Source: Prosopocoilus inquinatus (taxonomy: Eukaryota; Arthropoda; Insecta; Coleoptera; Lucanidae). From it: a DNA stretch of 64,000 nucleotides. The notes beneath the pieces are model-generated. The model made no database searches. It saw nothing but the letters and a program-made list of their open reading frames with translations, and was not told the origin of the DNA. The DNA lies in NCBI GenBank assembly GCA_036172665.1, contig CM069873.1, forward strand, positions 38,802,001 through 38,866,000, read 5' to 3'. Position 1 is the stretch's first letter. Every line of letters starts with the position of its first letter. Position numbers and translations under genes: made by a program. Below are positions 46,201 through 57,214 of the stretch, piece by piece.

Positions 46201-46554
46201 CTATATCTTGTTTAAAGAGTCCAGAAAACTACAAAATATGTCATTTAAATTTACAAAGTCCGTACGTTTATTAATAGAATTTCCAGACATTTTAATTTTA
46301 CACATTTCTATGAAACGTCTTTTAAAAATATTAGATTCACTGTACAAAATGTCAGTATTATCAAAATCAAAATTATGATTATTTACTAATGAATGCTCTA
46401 CAAGCATTGAATGATTTTGATAATTTTTTTGAATATGATATTTATGTTGGTCTAAACGTATTTTTAAATTTTGGCTCGTTTCACCTATATAAACAGAATT
46501 ACAATTTGAACATTTGATTTCATAAACCACGTTAGGTTGTTTTAATTTCGGCAT
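46201..46554 (-). pseudogene. Inverted copy of PLE-1 GIY-YIG endonuclease end
   Basis: 117 codons nearly identical to the C-terminus of the frame at 46570-48687 (KCSNCNSVYIGETSQNLK, then DQHKYHIQKN), but on the opposite strand and without the RT. It belongs to the inverted leading arm and is not an independent gene. Confidence 0.88.
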
Positions 46555-46569
46555 TTTGATAATATCACA

Positions 46570-48687
46570 TTGACTAATTTTCTAAATTTTGAAAATCAAA
46601 AAAATGAAAGGTATTTTAATAAAATTCGATTAACACAGATTAAAAAGTTAGATAATCTTATTTCTATTAGAGATAAAAATTTTTACATTAAATTTGATCA
46701 AAATATAATAAATAAGTGGCTTGTAAATTATACAAAAACTGAGATTCCGTCAAATTTAAAATACATTTTCGCTTTAGGCAAAAAATTTTCATTACCTTAT
46801 TTTCATAAACAACAAGTAGATTTCTTAAAAGTATTAAGTAGCTTAGAGTTTGGTATTAAATCTTTAGATTCACCTTCAAAAATACAAATAAGAAATAAAT
46901 TTTGTTCTAATTTTTTAAATTATATTAGAAATATTGATAAAACTTTTGAAAAATCAAAGTATAAGATTCTTATTAGAGATGTTTTGTCTTGTAAAAAATT
47001 TCTTAAAGATAATCCTAATATTATTGTTACTACAGCTGATAAAAGCAATGTAACTGTTTTAATTGATAAAACTGATTATTTTTCAAAAGTTCAAACTATG
47101 CTGTCTGATAATAATACATATGTAGAATTAGCTAACGATCCCACCGAATCTTATCAACGTAAAACTTTCAGTATTATTAATAAGATAGAGAAATCCGTTG
47201 AAATTAGTAATATTGTTGCTAAATCTCTTAAAGTACAACATCCCATATTTCCTAAATTATACTGCATTCCAAAAATTCATAAACCTAATACACCTCTTCG
47301 TCCTATAGTTTCCACTATTGGTTCTTCTCCATATTTCTTATCTAAATTTATTTCAAAAATCATTACTCAGGTTACTAGTAAATCAGAATATTTTATAAAA
47401 AATTCTTTTGAACTCGTACAAAAATTAAAACAAATAACTGTACCAAATAATTGCATTATAATTTCTTTAGATGTTATTTCTTTATTTACTAACATTCCTA
47501 AAGATTTAGCTTTAAAAAGTATAAATGATAGGTGGTTAGAGATTAAAGATTTTACTGATATTTCCAAAGGTAACTTTTTAGAAATAGTTGATTTATGTTT
47601 TGAAACATCTTATTTTGCTTTCAATGATAAATTTTATAAACAGATTTTTGGTACAGCAATGGGTTCTCCTTTATCTCCGGCTTTAGCTGAAATTGTTATG
47701 CAAGAACTAGAAAAATCTGTTATTAACTCTTTATCATTCGATTTAACGTTATATTTTCGTTATGTGGATGACATTTTATTGATTTTGCCTTCTGATAAGG
47801 TAGATTTTGTTTTAAATAAATTTAATTCTTTTCATAATAGATTACAATTTACAGTAGAAAAAGAAAATAATAATTCATTGAGTTTTCTTGATGTAAATAT
47901 TATCAGACAGAATGATAAATTAATTACTAATTGGTTTCATAAACCTACCTGGTCAGGTAGGTACATAAATTTTCACTCGTACACACCTAAAAATTATAAA
48001 ATTGCAACTATTATTTCATTAACTGATCGAGCTATTTTACTTTCTGATAAAGTTTTCATTTATGATAACTTAAATTTAATAAAGAAAACTCTTATTCAAA
48101 ATTCTTATCCAATAAATCTTATTGAATCAGTAATTAAAAATCGTATTAAATACTTACAAAATTCAAATGTCTCTAAAAACATTAGACAAACTTCGAATCA
48201 TAAATACATATCTTTGCCTTATATTGAACCATTACGCAATACATTTAAACACATTTTCAAAAAACATAATTTAATTTTAGCCAGTAAATCTGTGAATAAT
48301 TTAAATTTAATTTTTTCGAATTTAAAAACCAAAATACCGAAATTAAAACAACCTAACGTGGTTTATGAAATCAAATGTTCAAATTGTAATTCTGTTTATA
48401 TAGGTGAAACGAGCCAAAATTTAAAAAAACGTTTAGACCAACATAAATATCATATTCAAAAAAATAATCAAAATCATTCAATGCTTGTAGAGCATTCATT
48501 AGTAAATAATCATAATTTTGATTTTGATAATACTGACATTTTGTACAGTGAATCTAATATTTTTAAAAGACGTTTCATAGAAATGTGTAAAATTAAAATG
48601 TCTGGAAATTCTATTAATAAACGTACGGACTTTGAAAATTTAAATGACATATTTTGTAGTTTTCTGGACTCTTTAAACAAGATATAG
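46570..48687 (+). CDS. PLE reverse transcriptase with GIY-YIG endonuclease
   Basis: 705 codons. The frame opens with TTG and has no early ATG; it runs back into the junction with the inverted arm, so the true N-terminus is probably truncated. RT: CIPKIHKPNTPLRPIVST, IISLDVISLFTNIPKDLALK (first catalytic D), FGTAMGSPLSPALAEIVM, FRYVDDILLILPSDK (YVDD), SLSFLDVNIIRQND. GIY-YIG domain from about residue 595: VVYEIKCSNCNSVYIGETSQ, then RLDQHKYH and a conserved E in MLVEHSLVNN, the metal-binding glutamate. The endonuclease nicks the target and RT copies RNA there. No internal stop or frameshift; it could supply activity if expressed with a start codon. Confidence 0.9.
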   Translation: MTNFLNFENQKNERYFNKIRLTQIKKLDNLISIRDKNFYIKFDQNIINKWLVNYTKTEIPSNLKYIFALGKKFSLPYFHKQQVDFLKVLSSLEFGIKSLDSPSKIQIRNKFCSNFLNYIRNIDKTFEKSKYKILIRDVLSCKKFLKDNPNIIVTTADKSNVTVLIDKTDYFSKVQTMLSDNNTYVELANDPTESYQRKTFSIINKIEKSVEISNIVAKSLKVQHPIFPKLYCIPKIHKPNTPLRPIVSTIGSSPYFLSKFISKIITQVTSKSEYFIKNSFELVQKLKQITVPNNCIIISLDVISLFTNIPKDLALKSINDRWLEIKDFTDISKGNFLEIVDLCFETSYFAFNDKFYKQIFGTAMGSPLSPALAEIVMQELEKSVINSLSFDLTLYFRYVDDILLILPSDKVDFVLNKFNSFHNRLQFTVEKENNNSLSFLDVNIIRQNDKLITNWFHKPTWSGRYINFHSYTPKNYKIATIISLTDRAILLSDKVFIYDNLNLIKKTLIQNSYPINLIESVIKNRIKYLQNSNVSKNIRQTSNHKYISLPYIEPLRNTFKHIFKKHNLILASKSVNNLNLIFSNLKTKIPKLKQPNVVYEIKCSNCNSVYIGETSQNLKKRLDQHKYHIQKNNQNHSMLVEHSLVNNHNFDFDNTDILYSESNIFKRRFIEMCKIKMSGNSINKRTDFENLNDIFCSFLDSLNKI

Positions 48688-48857
48688 ATCTGTCAATTAA
48701 TTAATTATATATATATAAAAAAAAAAAAAAAAAGTAGCTTTAATTAGTTCTCGTTACTTTTATTCCGAACAACTCGTAGTTTAGTTTAAAAATCATGTTA
48801 CCTTTTCGTTTCTCTTGACGACTTGTTTCTCTTGACAACTTGTTTATTTATTTTTTT

Positions 48858-48899
48858 CACTCCTGACGAAGCTATAAATCTATAGCGAAACGTTGAGTG
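48858..48899 (+). ncRNA. PLE-type hammerhead ribozyme, right end of PLE-1
   Basis: CACTC (48858-48862), CTGACGA (48863-48869), stem II GCTATA/TATAGC, GAAA (48887-48890), CGTT, GAGTG (48895-48899). Stem I is a perfect 5-bp pairing; cleavage is predicted after GTT (48894). The minimal loop-free stem III with self-complementary AACGTT is the form reported for PLE hammerheads that act as dimers. Confidence 0.82.
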
Positions 48900-48964
48900 T
48901 GTTTCCCTTCATTTTTCTGTCCGGTTTGAGATTAAAAAAAACTTTGTACTTAAAAATTATATAA

Positions 48965-49316
48965 ATTAATAAATGTATTATTTCAAGAAAATTGATTAAA
49001 TGCAATAAAAATTATTTTAATAGTGTTTGTACGATTAAATATTTATTATTCAAATAATTTAATCACTTTCGCTATCGCTAAAGGATTCGAAAATGAACGG
49101 AGAGTCTGGGAAAAAATTGAACGTCTACTTATAGTAATATCGTCGGTGTCAACATTACTTTTCGGGTTCTGGAATCTCTGTTCTCCTCGATGGATTTTCA
49201 GGAATCTTCAGAAGTCCGCTTCTTTTGGATTTGTCGTCCGGGATTCGCTTAGGAGTAGAAATTCGAAGGGTTGTCTGCGACAGAAGTCCCGCAAAAAAAT
49301 CCGTTATGATTGCGCC
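48965..49316 (-). other. Gypsy-B leader (untranslated) after the PLE insertion
   Basis: Joins in sense to 45669-45908 when the PLE is removed. ACTTTCGCTATCGCTAAAGG here resembles ACTTTCGTTTTCACTGAAGG at 45852, a leader repeat. An opposite-strand open frame (49023-49340) has no domain. The primer-binding region is at the right end. Confidence 0.5.
49299..49316 (-). promoter_or_regulatory. Gypsy-B primer-binding site
   Basis: Sense GGCGCAATCATAACGGAT follows the LTR end (ATAACT), like the GGCGCAGTC-type sites of the 17.6/297 group. The priming tRNA is not determined here. Confidence 0.6.
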
Positions 49317-50177
49317 AGTTATGTCTTCCATAGCGGTTAAGGCGTTTTTTTTTTAATTATTTTATTATTTACTTAGAGGTAAAACAAATATTAATTATTT
49401 AATGACAACTTTTTTATTTAACACTATTACATACACTTCGTACAACACTAATACAATAGCCAAGACTATTCGAAGACTACTCTCCGATTGAAATGTGAAC
49501 AAGGGTATTTATAGCGAAATATACCTGCATATTAATACAGCTAGCATCATACGTGACAATATGTATCAGCGATGTGAGTTACATAATTAATTAGGTCACG
49601 AACAAAGAATCTATTGTTTTAATGCAGGGTTCGGAAATGCTCACTCATGAACCACTGGCAAGTGAGTAATGAAAAATGTGCTCCAAAAAAAATGCTCGTC
49701 TTCGTGAGAATGAACGTTATCATTTCGTGTGCGCACATGAACGAACAATAAAACTCATTCCGTAAGAGGTCATGATTCATGAGAGAGCAGCGGCCATCAC
49801 ACAGGGGTTGCTCGGGAGATAGTACATGCGAAGTGTTTACGTGCATCGTGCAGACAAGCCATTAAAAATTCTCAATAATTTCATATGGTGCCGTTCGTTT
49901 CCCGCATTTAAATCGATGAACAATACACAATTATTTATTAATCATTAATTTTATTAGCAAAATAAGCCTTTTTATAATATTAATAATAGGCTTAATCCGC
50001 AAAATAAATAACTGCTTACATGTTTTTGTGAAAGAGTAATATTCGGAGAGAAACATTTGCAAATTTTATTGAGATTGATTCGTAAATTAAAAAAAAGAAC
50101 TAAAAGTTACTAAGGCCTGTTTCATGTGCGCACATGAGTGAACAGTTTCGAACCTTGTTTTTGTAATATGTATAACT
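49317..50177 (-). repeat. Gypsy-B 5' LTR, interrupted by a MITE
   Basis: 49317-49624 plus the terminal bases after the MITE (about 50163-50177, TAATATGTATAACT). Together they match the 3' LTR at 40213-40540. Followed by the TSD GGTA. Confidence 0.78.
49625..50157. mobile_element. hAT-like MITE in the Gypsy-B LTR (533 bp)
   Basis: Ends CAGGGTTCGGAAATGCTCAC and (reverse complement) CAAGGTTCGAAACTGTTCAC, both continuing into TCATG; CA(G/A)GGTTCG is a common hAT end. It cuts the LTR 8-10 bp before its end. The expected 8-bp TSD TTTTAATG is present on the left and only partly preserved on the right (TTTTTG), so it is old. An open frame at 49619-49846 is not a gene. Confidence 0.75.
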
Positions 50178-50181
50178 GGTA

Positions 50182-50849
50182 ATCCAATAAAAACAAATTA
50201 GTTACTGTAGTTTGAATATTCTCATGTTTTTGAATTATTTGTAAGAACTTGTGATGTTATTTGAAATGTTTCTTAACTTTTTCTAAGGGCTAATCTCATC
50301 TCTCATTAATTTTAATCGTTGATTTATTCCCATAGTTACAATTATAGATACAATTGTTTCTACAGGAATTAATCAAAGGTTAAAGTTAATCAGAGATGAA
50401 AAGACAGGGCCTAAGCGAAAAAGCATTTCAAGATGAAACTTTTGCAAAAAAACGCAAGCCTAACGTAATTCGATCGAAAGATAGTTGCATTTGTTTGAAG
50501 TGCTGATGACTTTTATAAGTTGAATAACACAAAACATTACCTTACATTAGGCCTTATGTGTGACACATAAACTCACCTTAAAATTTAGTCCATAATCCGA
50601 AAATGTAGAAATAAATAGGGGTTCAATTTAAAGTATAATTTCCAGACCAAAAGGAATACTCTATATACAACAAACTAATTTTAAACCATGCTACAAATAA
50701 TACGAAGTAACTTTTTTAAAAAGAGTAACTAGAGAGTTATGAACGAATTCGCCTTAATAGGAACTGCCGGTATACGTTGTACTATGAAGTTGGCATTTTC
50801 AATTCAAAATTTATTTACTTTATTTTTATATCATTTATTGACTTAAATG
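50182..50849. other. Non-coding region
   Basis: No gene or complete repeat recognised. AACTAGAGAGTTATGAACGAA near 50727 is an inverted, diverged match to a stretch near 39912-39930, so both probably derive from one old element. Confidence 0.4.
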
Positions 50850-50851
50850 TA

Positions 50852-51321
50852 CTGGGTAAGTCGCGAGGAATTAATCAAACTGGAGGAGTATATTCTAACC
50901 ATTAATATCAAAGAAAAGAAACTCAAAAGTTGTAACCCGATTTTCATTTGTTTTCGAATTGTAACTTTTTAACAAAATACCTTACGCAATACTTTTTTTC
51001 TCAATTAAAGTATTCAGACCAAAAATACTTGCTTTCAAATATTAAAATGTTCCTTAGATGTTTTGATTTCATTGTTTTGCATTATAAATAATATACACAA
51101 ATTGCACAATTCTGAAATATTCAAATTTCGTAAAAAAACAGCATTTGTGTACTAGCGAATCTTTTGATCTGAATACTTTATAATAATAATTTATAATTTT
51201 GTTAACACGTTACAACACGAAAACAAATTAACATCGGATTATGACTTTTGTGATATTTTCTCTTATATTGACGGGTATAACATGCTTCTACAATTTGGTT
51301 CATTCCTCTCGACTCACCCTG
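50852..51321. mobile_element. TA-flanked MITE (470 bp)
   Basis: Left end CTGGGTAAGTCGCGAGGAAT, right end in reverse complement CAGGGTGAGTCGAGAGGAAT, with diverged inverted arms of over 100 bp. TA on both sides (50850-50851, 51322-51323). No coding sequence; Tc1/mariner-like. Confidence 0.75.
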
Positions 51322-51323
51322 TA

Positions 51324-52820
51324 TAATAAATGAAACTTTAATATCAATCTTTTTAGATTTCAAAATAACATATCTCGATTCAGTGCCGTAACTAGATACC
51401 AAGTTGCCAGGTTGCAAATGTTTTACCGATGCCTTTAATAAATTACACTATTTAGTTTTTTTAGTTTTATAGGTATTAAAAAATCATTCTAACTGTTTTA
51501 CAACAAAGTAGTCGTCATTATTGTCATATCCATAACAGCAGTTGATTCTTGTCCGATAAAAATTGTTTTTAAGAGGAATCCCACCGAATAATGCCATATA
51601 CGAAAACCATTAAAACGCGCGAAGTCGTAGAGGCTTTAGTTCTTAATCAATTTATTTCATTTTTTTACACCACATATTTAAGGACTAGAACTACAAAATG
51701 ACCAATGGAAATTTCGCTACGATTAGTTGTTAATTAGAAAAAAAATAATTAACATTTAAAAATCGTAGTTGAACTTTACAGTAAAATTAAATATACTTCC
51801 AGTTCATATTTTCGAAAACGCGTTGGTCACTTTGTAGATTGAAGTTTTGTTAACAAAACCGCGAAAACAGCTTTAAAAAATATGTATATATAATGTAGTT
51901 ATGAATTCGCGCGTTTTGCATGTTTTTCATGAATTATTTTCATGAGGCGTGGACGGATTTCTCCCACTATCAATTGTGGGGGAGGTAACGAAAGAGGAAG
52001 CAAACATATCTTCTCTTTCTGTTCCTCTAAAAATTGTTTAAGAGAATATTGCGGCTGGAAACAAAAATTAGCTTGTGACAGGCTGGTGGCAGGTCGGATC
52101 CGAGCCGGGAGTGACCGAATATTGTCGATGTTTGAAAAATACTTCGAAAGCATTTTGAATCATTTATTTACGTGAATTGTAATTTTAACATAGATATAGG
52201 CAAAAGAAACGAAAAATTGAAATTACACTTGTACATACTATAAAATTGAAATGTTTGTTGGAAGTATGAATGTTAGAAATGTTTGCAACAATGACAATAA
52301 AGAGAATATAATAATAGAAGAAAATATTTTTAAATTAATTACAAAATATTTAAATGTTTGTCAATAAATTTCGAACTCCGTTACTAAATTTTTCTAAGTG
52401 GAGTTTTATTAATGTGTTAATAAAATTTAATTATGTAAAAGTTTTTGTTATGAATGAATATGTCTTCATGTAAATAAGCTGTAACACTAATTATGTTTCT
52501 ACAAAAATTACTAATTAAAACTTAGAAAAAAATATTAAATTAAAAATATGCGTTGTTAATGAGGACAATAAATAATACTAGCAATTGAATATATTTTCGG
52601 AAAAAAAATTCAAGTTCAATATTGTTAGTAATTTGACATTACTTCTATAAAGATATTTTTGCGTTGAAATCGAGACTCCAAAATTAACAATAATTAGAGT
52701 CAATAGAATAACCAAGTGCTAATTAATATAGTTCTTCTAGAAGAAATCCGAGACATGTGGTTCTAACCGGAAGCCAAGAATTCAACCGTAGTTCTTTATA
52801 ATAAAGGAGTTGATCGCATG
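51324..52820. other. Non-coding region with a GC-richer patch
   Basis: Mostly AT-rich. 51940-52150 is richer in G and C and has overlapping open frames on both strands (51942-52175 plus; 51899-52153 minus) without a recognisable domain. It could be an exon or a repeat remnant; I cannot support either. Confidence 0.35.
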
Positions 52821-52822
52821 TA

Positions 52823-53523
52823 CAGGGTGATTACGCGAGAATTCCTACCCCCCTTAACTACTTTATTTTTGATTTCAAGAAAAAATGTTTAATACAAACC
52901 TTGTAGGGACTAATTCAAAGTTTTTCCGTGTGCTCACAGAAAAACAATTTGTTGTCGGATAAACGAGATATGAACTAAGTTTTTTTTTTAATGGAACACC
53001 CTATATATTATTAAGATTTTCGATTTTAAATTAAGTTCTACTGGGACTACGTATATAATAAAACTAATAATGTAAAAGGTGTCTATAAAATAATTCCTAT
53101 TTAATTTATTTTATTTTTGAATTTTAGATGTAGAAAACTCCCATTTAAACAAGAGATATGATTCAAAATATCTTAAAAACTTTTACATTTTGCGTAAAAA
53201 AAATTGAGAACGCTTTAAATATGTTTTACGTTAAATTTTCATTTATTTTTTAAAGTTCAATTTTTCCGAATTATTTGTTGTTTCTAGCTTAAACGTTAAT
53301 TTTTAGAAAATATCTAAATCGATTTAATATGTTAATGGTAAAATTTTATTCAATGTTATTTTATTTAAAATCAAAACTTCGTTTATTTTTTTGAGTGTCC
53401 GACACTCAATTGTTTTTTGTGAATGTCTATAGCAGTACTGAAATAAATTGTACGACTTCTTTTATCTTTTTTTTTTCTAAAATCAAAGTAAAAGGAGGTA
53501 GGAATTCTCTCGTAGTGACCCTG
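52823..53523. mobile_element. TA-flanked MITE (701 bp)
   Basis: Left CAGGGTGATTACGCGAGAAT and right (reverse complement) CAGGGTCACTACGAGAGAAT, both followed by TCCTACC. TA at 52821-52822 and 53524-53525. It sits inside the left inverted repeat of the larger fold-back structure that ends near 54410. Confidence 0.8.
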
Positions 53524-53525
53524 TA

Positions 53526-54412
53526 CGGTGCCCGAAAAAAGGAATGTCTTCCCCATAAAATGCAAATGTTTGGGCTAAGCTGTCGAGACCCACATTACAG
53601 AGAGGCGGCCAAGCATTGCGAGCAGGTAATCCCGCTTGCGAAATGTGTCTGAGAGATATTCGAAACGTTAGACTGCCAGCTACCGTAAATATAATTATAA
53701 AACAAAGCGTTGTATTGTAACAATTTTATCGAATCACATTTTTCGTTTTTAATTCCAAGATAAAAATATAAATACGCATGATGGCCGTAATCAGAAACAG
53801 CTACAGTACAGGATTCCAGAGAAAAATTGTATTATTGATTTTAAAAATTATCGATGATGCCACATCAACTTATTCTATTTAATTTTGTGTATTCCTAATT
53901 TAAAATAATTTAAATCGATATTTCATTTGGTCCTGGCAAAATAAAATTCATAAAACGAACTATGACACAATCCAAAAGAGTTTATATTTGAAATGAACAC
54001 TGAACCTTTACAATTTAAAAATAAAACGAATAACAATAAAATATTAAATGAATATTACTGCTTAAACACAAGTTAAAGGCCGAAATAAATCTTTGCAGAA
54101 TTCTAATACTCAAATATTGAAATAATTTTTTTAATTAATAATTAATTACCATATGAGAATTTTTATAATTTTATAAAAAAAATAAAAATTTACTTTTATT
54201 GTTCATGTATTGCATAGCAAAAAATGTATGACTTTACCAAACAAATAACACTTTGTTGTATAATTATATTTACAGAATTTAGCAGTCGTACGTTTCGAAT
54301 TTATCTCAGGCAGATTTCGCAAGCAGGATTACCTGCTCGCAATGCTTGTCTTGGCTTGCTGTAAGCATTTTATGGAGGAGACATTCCTTTTTTCGGGTAC
54401 TGTACTTTAGAG
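53526..54412. repeat. Fold-back element with ~130-bp inverted repeats
   Basis: 53526-53670 and 54288-54412 are inverted copies: both contain CCCGAAAAAAGGAATGTCT, GCATTGCGAGCAGGTAATCC and GCTTGCGAAAT. The left arm continues into GTAC on the other side of the 52823-53523 MITE. The 620 bp between is AT-rich and non-coding. The arms are GC-richer than the surroundings and one frame reads ALRAGNPACEMCLRDIRN, whose origin I do not recognise. Confidence 0.65.
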
Positions 54413-55139
54413 TTGGAATTCGTGAACATTTTCCTACAAAATATATTAAACATTCTTTATTCTAATTCACACATAAATGACGTATATAAAAATAAAAATT
54501 TAATTAAATTCTATAATAAAATTTAACTATATTAATTTATTAAAACTGTTCATCTCATCTTAAACAAGTTATGTCTTCATCATTATTATTTTAAAATTCC
54601 CTCCCAAGGATCGTGAATTATCGTGTGCTGAGACCCGTTCAGGAATAAGAAAGTGCGCGCTCTGGGTAATATACTTTCTCTCTCATGTAAATTATTTTGC
54701 CTGTTTTGCTTTCCATTTTAAACGCCCAAAGTGCAATCGCAATGCAGTTTCTGAACGCGCCTCAGTGGCCTCTCGAATCGTCATGAACGACTCGGATTTC
54801 ATCGAACGGCCAGCCTGCTGCGCCCACATTATTTACAGTAGATATTTGTAATTGTAAAAATATTGTAAACATGCTGATACTGCCGAAGATTATTTCTTAC
54901 AATTTGTATGTGGAGCTTATTTCTGCTTCAAAAATTTTAATTTCGTTAGAAGCCGACGACGCCGAAAGACAATGCAACAACATGCTAAAGGGTAACCAAT
55001 GAAATGTTTGGAGCGCACCTACAGCCCAGGCCAACCAATAATAAAATTCGAAACATTTCCCCTTAAATGTCGTAGTGTTGGGGATTAACAAGCAAGTAAA
55101 ATACCAACCCGAGAGGGGTACCTTCGCAAGGATTCCTCT
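54413..55139. other. Non-coding region, partly GC-richer
   Basis: 54600-55090 is less AT-rich than its surroundings, with an open frame on the minus strand (54897-55091) lacking any domain. Possibly host sequence; nothing firm. Confidence 0.35.
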
Positions 55140-55210
55140 TAATCTATAACCGGACAGAACATAAATGGAAAAACACTCACCGTTTCGCTATCGTCACTTT
55201 TTTTCTCTCA
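55140..55210 (-). repeat. PLE terminal remnant
   Basis: ACCGGACAGAACATAAATGG and CACTCACCGTTTCGCTAT follow the same order as in the PLE-1 left end (ACCGGACAGAAAAATGAAGG, CATTCAACGTTTCGCTAT). Only the 3' half of the hammerhead is kept, so it is an old fragment. Confidence 0.55.
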
Positions 55211-56875
55211 AAATTGTAGGTATTACGGTTCGCTATAAGTATATCGCCGGTCGCCGTTATTATTGAGACACCAATATATCTGAAAAAGTTTCCCTTAAAC
55301 AATTTTACTAATGGAGGAATCACAGTATTTACAAATATTTAATGTGCATTTATTTAATTAAATATCAAATTTGTGGTAACGTAATTTTTTTCTTAAATAT
55401 AAAATACTATCGGCGATTTCAGAATAAAATTGTTTCTTCAAAGATCTGTAAAACGCAGTAAGTTATAATTCTCACACATAGTTTGGATGTCTAAATTACG
55501 TGTGGGTTGGTACCGTTAATAAATAAACGTGTTTGAGATTGTCGCCATAGGCAAGGCATTGACTTATATTACTAATTTCTATGAATTTTGCTCCATTGGG
55601 ATTCGATGAAATGAAATTTAAATTATACTGACAGAGAACAATGATGTGATATGAAAATTTAAATTTTGATGAGGAAATCGAAATCAGCATTTATTAATAC
55701 GTATGTCGTTCTCGACAAATATCTGCATGGGCTAATCAAATTCGAAAACACGCTATTAATTACTGAGTCGGCTTGGTTTAGCGAAAACATTTCTATTTGA
55801 TACGATTTGTTAATATAATTATTAATTACTTCGTAAAAACTTTGTATAATTGTCGACCCATAAAGCGAGACAGTAAACTTTCTTCAGTTTAAATCACCTC
55901 CCAACGAGGTCAATATTGATACCTTGGGGTCGACGAACCTTTATTGGTTACCTAGCTGTGAATGAACCTATCGGAGTGTTTTAGAGGGTTGGAGTTATGA
56001 ATTCTTGTTTAGTGGAGATCTATCTGAATATTTTATTGAAAGAACAGAAAAAGAAGAAGGAATCGAGTAAAAGAAAACAAAAACACACCAATCAATTGAT
56101 TATATAGAGTCTTATAACCTACCGAGGAGATTAAGAGGGTAGCTAGGTAGCTAGCTAGGTAGAGTTTTTCTTAATAAATTTTTGGTAAAAACGCAATAAC
56201 TAAAAAGTTACAAGAGTTTAAAGCGAAATTAATGAACAAGAAAAGTTACTCCCTGTAGTAATATTTTAGGTTTTAAATTAAAATTTGAGGAATTTATGAG
56301 TTAATTGTAATAAACAACTATTTTAAAAAAACGTAGTCACGTTAAAGTTATAGCTATTTCATTTTTTCTTCTAATGCCCAGAAACGAGTTTTCATGTCGT
56401 TGTTCACCGCCTACTAATTAAAAACAAAACCAGGAAACAGATTAACATGGACATTTTATGAATGGTGGTTTTGATAAATTTAGAGTTTATTTAATAATAA
56501 AGTTGCATTTTGTGAAATAATTTTTATTAATTAAGAAGCTACAGGTGTAAATTAGAGAAGAAATTAAGAAAGTTGAGCTGCTGTAACTTCCTTATTATTG
56601 GGTTTTGGTCAAAAGCCATTTAAGGAAAAAGCTTTATTTTGATGTCCCATAGCTGCCCTTTCAATCTCCTCCATAGGTTGTGAGACACCCAGTATATACA
56701 GTGTGGGCCAATAGTGCGTATTCGGTAGATAGCGCCTATGTTAACCCAGATTTCTTAAATCTGTTTTAGCTATTACTTACCTATGGTATGGAAGCATGAT
56801 TTAAAATTAGTTACAATTATACAGAGTGTTCCATCTGGCTGTGCCAGACCAAAGTTATGGTTTTTTTAAATAACA
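55211..56875. other. Non-coding region with MITE remnants
   Basis: 55855-55900 (AAAGCGAGACAGTAAACTTT) matches the end of the MITE at 1299-1870 (AAAGCGGGACAGTAAACTTT). Around 56690 and 56820 there are mariner-type end motifs (CAGAGTGTTCC). No gene recognised. Confidence 0.4.
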
Positions 56876-57214
56876 CACAGTATACAGGGTATTTCATGAT
56901 TAACCGGCAGCAGACGAAGTGTGGATAGAGCACAGGAAATGGAACCATTTTTGTTAAAAAAACAAAAAAAAAATAATCTCATCTTTAGAGGCCGGAAAGC
57001 CGTCCTGAGTACGTGTAAATACGCCAACCATGACTTACCCTAATCCATATTGGGAACTTGGCAATAAACTGTGTGCGATGATGGCAATAAACAGATTAAG
57101 ACGGCCATAAAAAGGACAAAAATAGTCCGAGAAAACTGGTGGTGATGCAAGTCTATAAAATGACGTAACAAAATAATACCGATCTAAGAATGTACCTGAC
57201 AAACAATAATTTTT

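Larger units (their letters stand above)
45909..48950 (+). mobile_element. Penelope-like element 1 (PLE-1), with inverted leading arm
   Basis: Inserted in the leader of Gypsy-B with a 14-bp TSD TAAAAATTATATAA (45895-45908, 48951-48964). The right part is a plus-strand PLE with a long RT plus GIY-YIG frame (46570-48687), a tail and a hammerhead. The left part (45909-46556) is an inverted copy of the 3' end, containing the GIY-YIG end and its own hammerhead. Such inverted leading pieces are typical of PLE insertions. The left end has about 31 extra bp (TTGAAGTTTGTTCTTGTCC...) that are also at the left end of PLE-2. Confidence 0.9.
40213..50177 (-). mobile_element. Gypsy-B: errantivirus-like LTR element, deleted and split
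   Basis: Minus-strand element between LTRs starting AGTTAT and ending ATAACT, with a 4-bp TSD GGTA (40209-40212, 50178-50181). LTR ends AGT...ACT, the 4-bp TSD and an env-like remnant after pol fit the insect gypsy/17.6 group. The 10-kb span includes a PLE (45909-48950 plus one TSD copy) and a hAT-like MITE (49625-50157). Between gag and RT a large internal deletion removed the rest of gag and protease. Many stops; inactive. Confidence 0.82.

Noticed and set aside
51899..52175. Possible host exon in the GC-richer patch
   Set aside because: Open frames on both strands, but no domain, no convincing splice sites and no partner exons.
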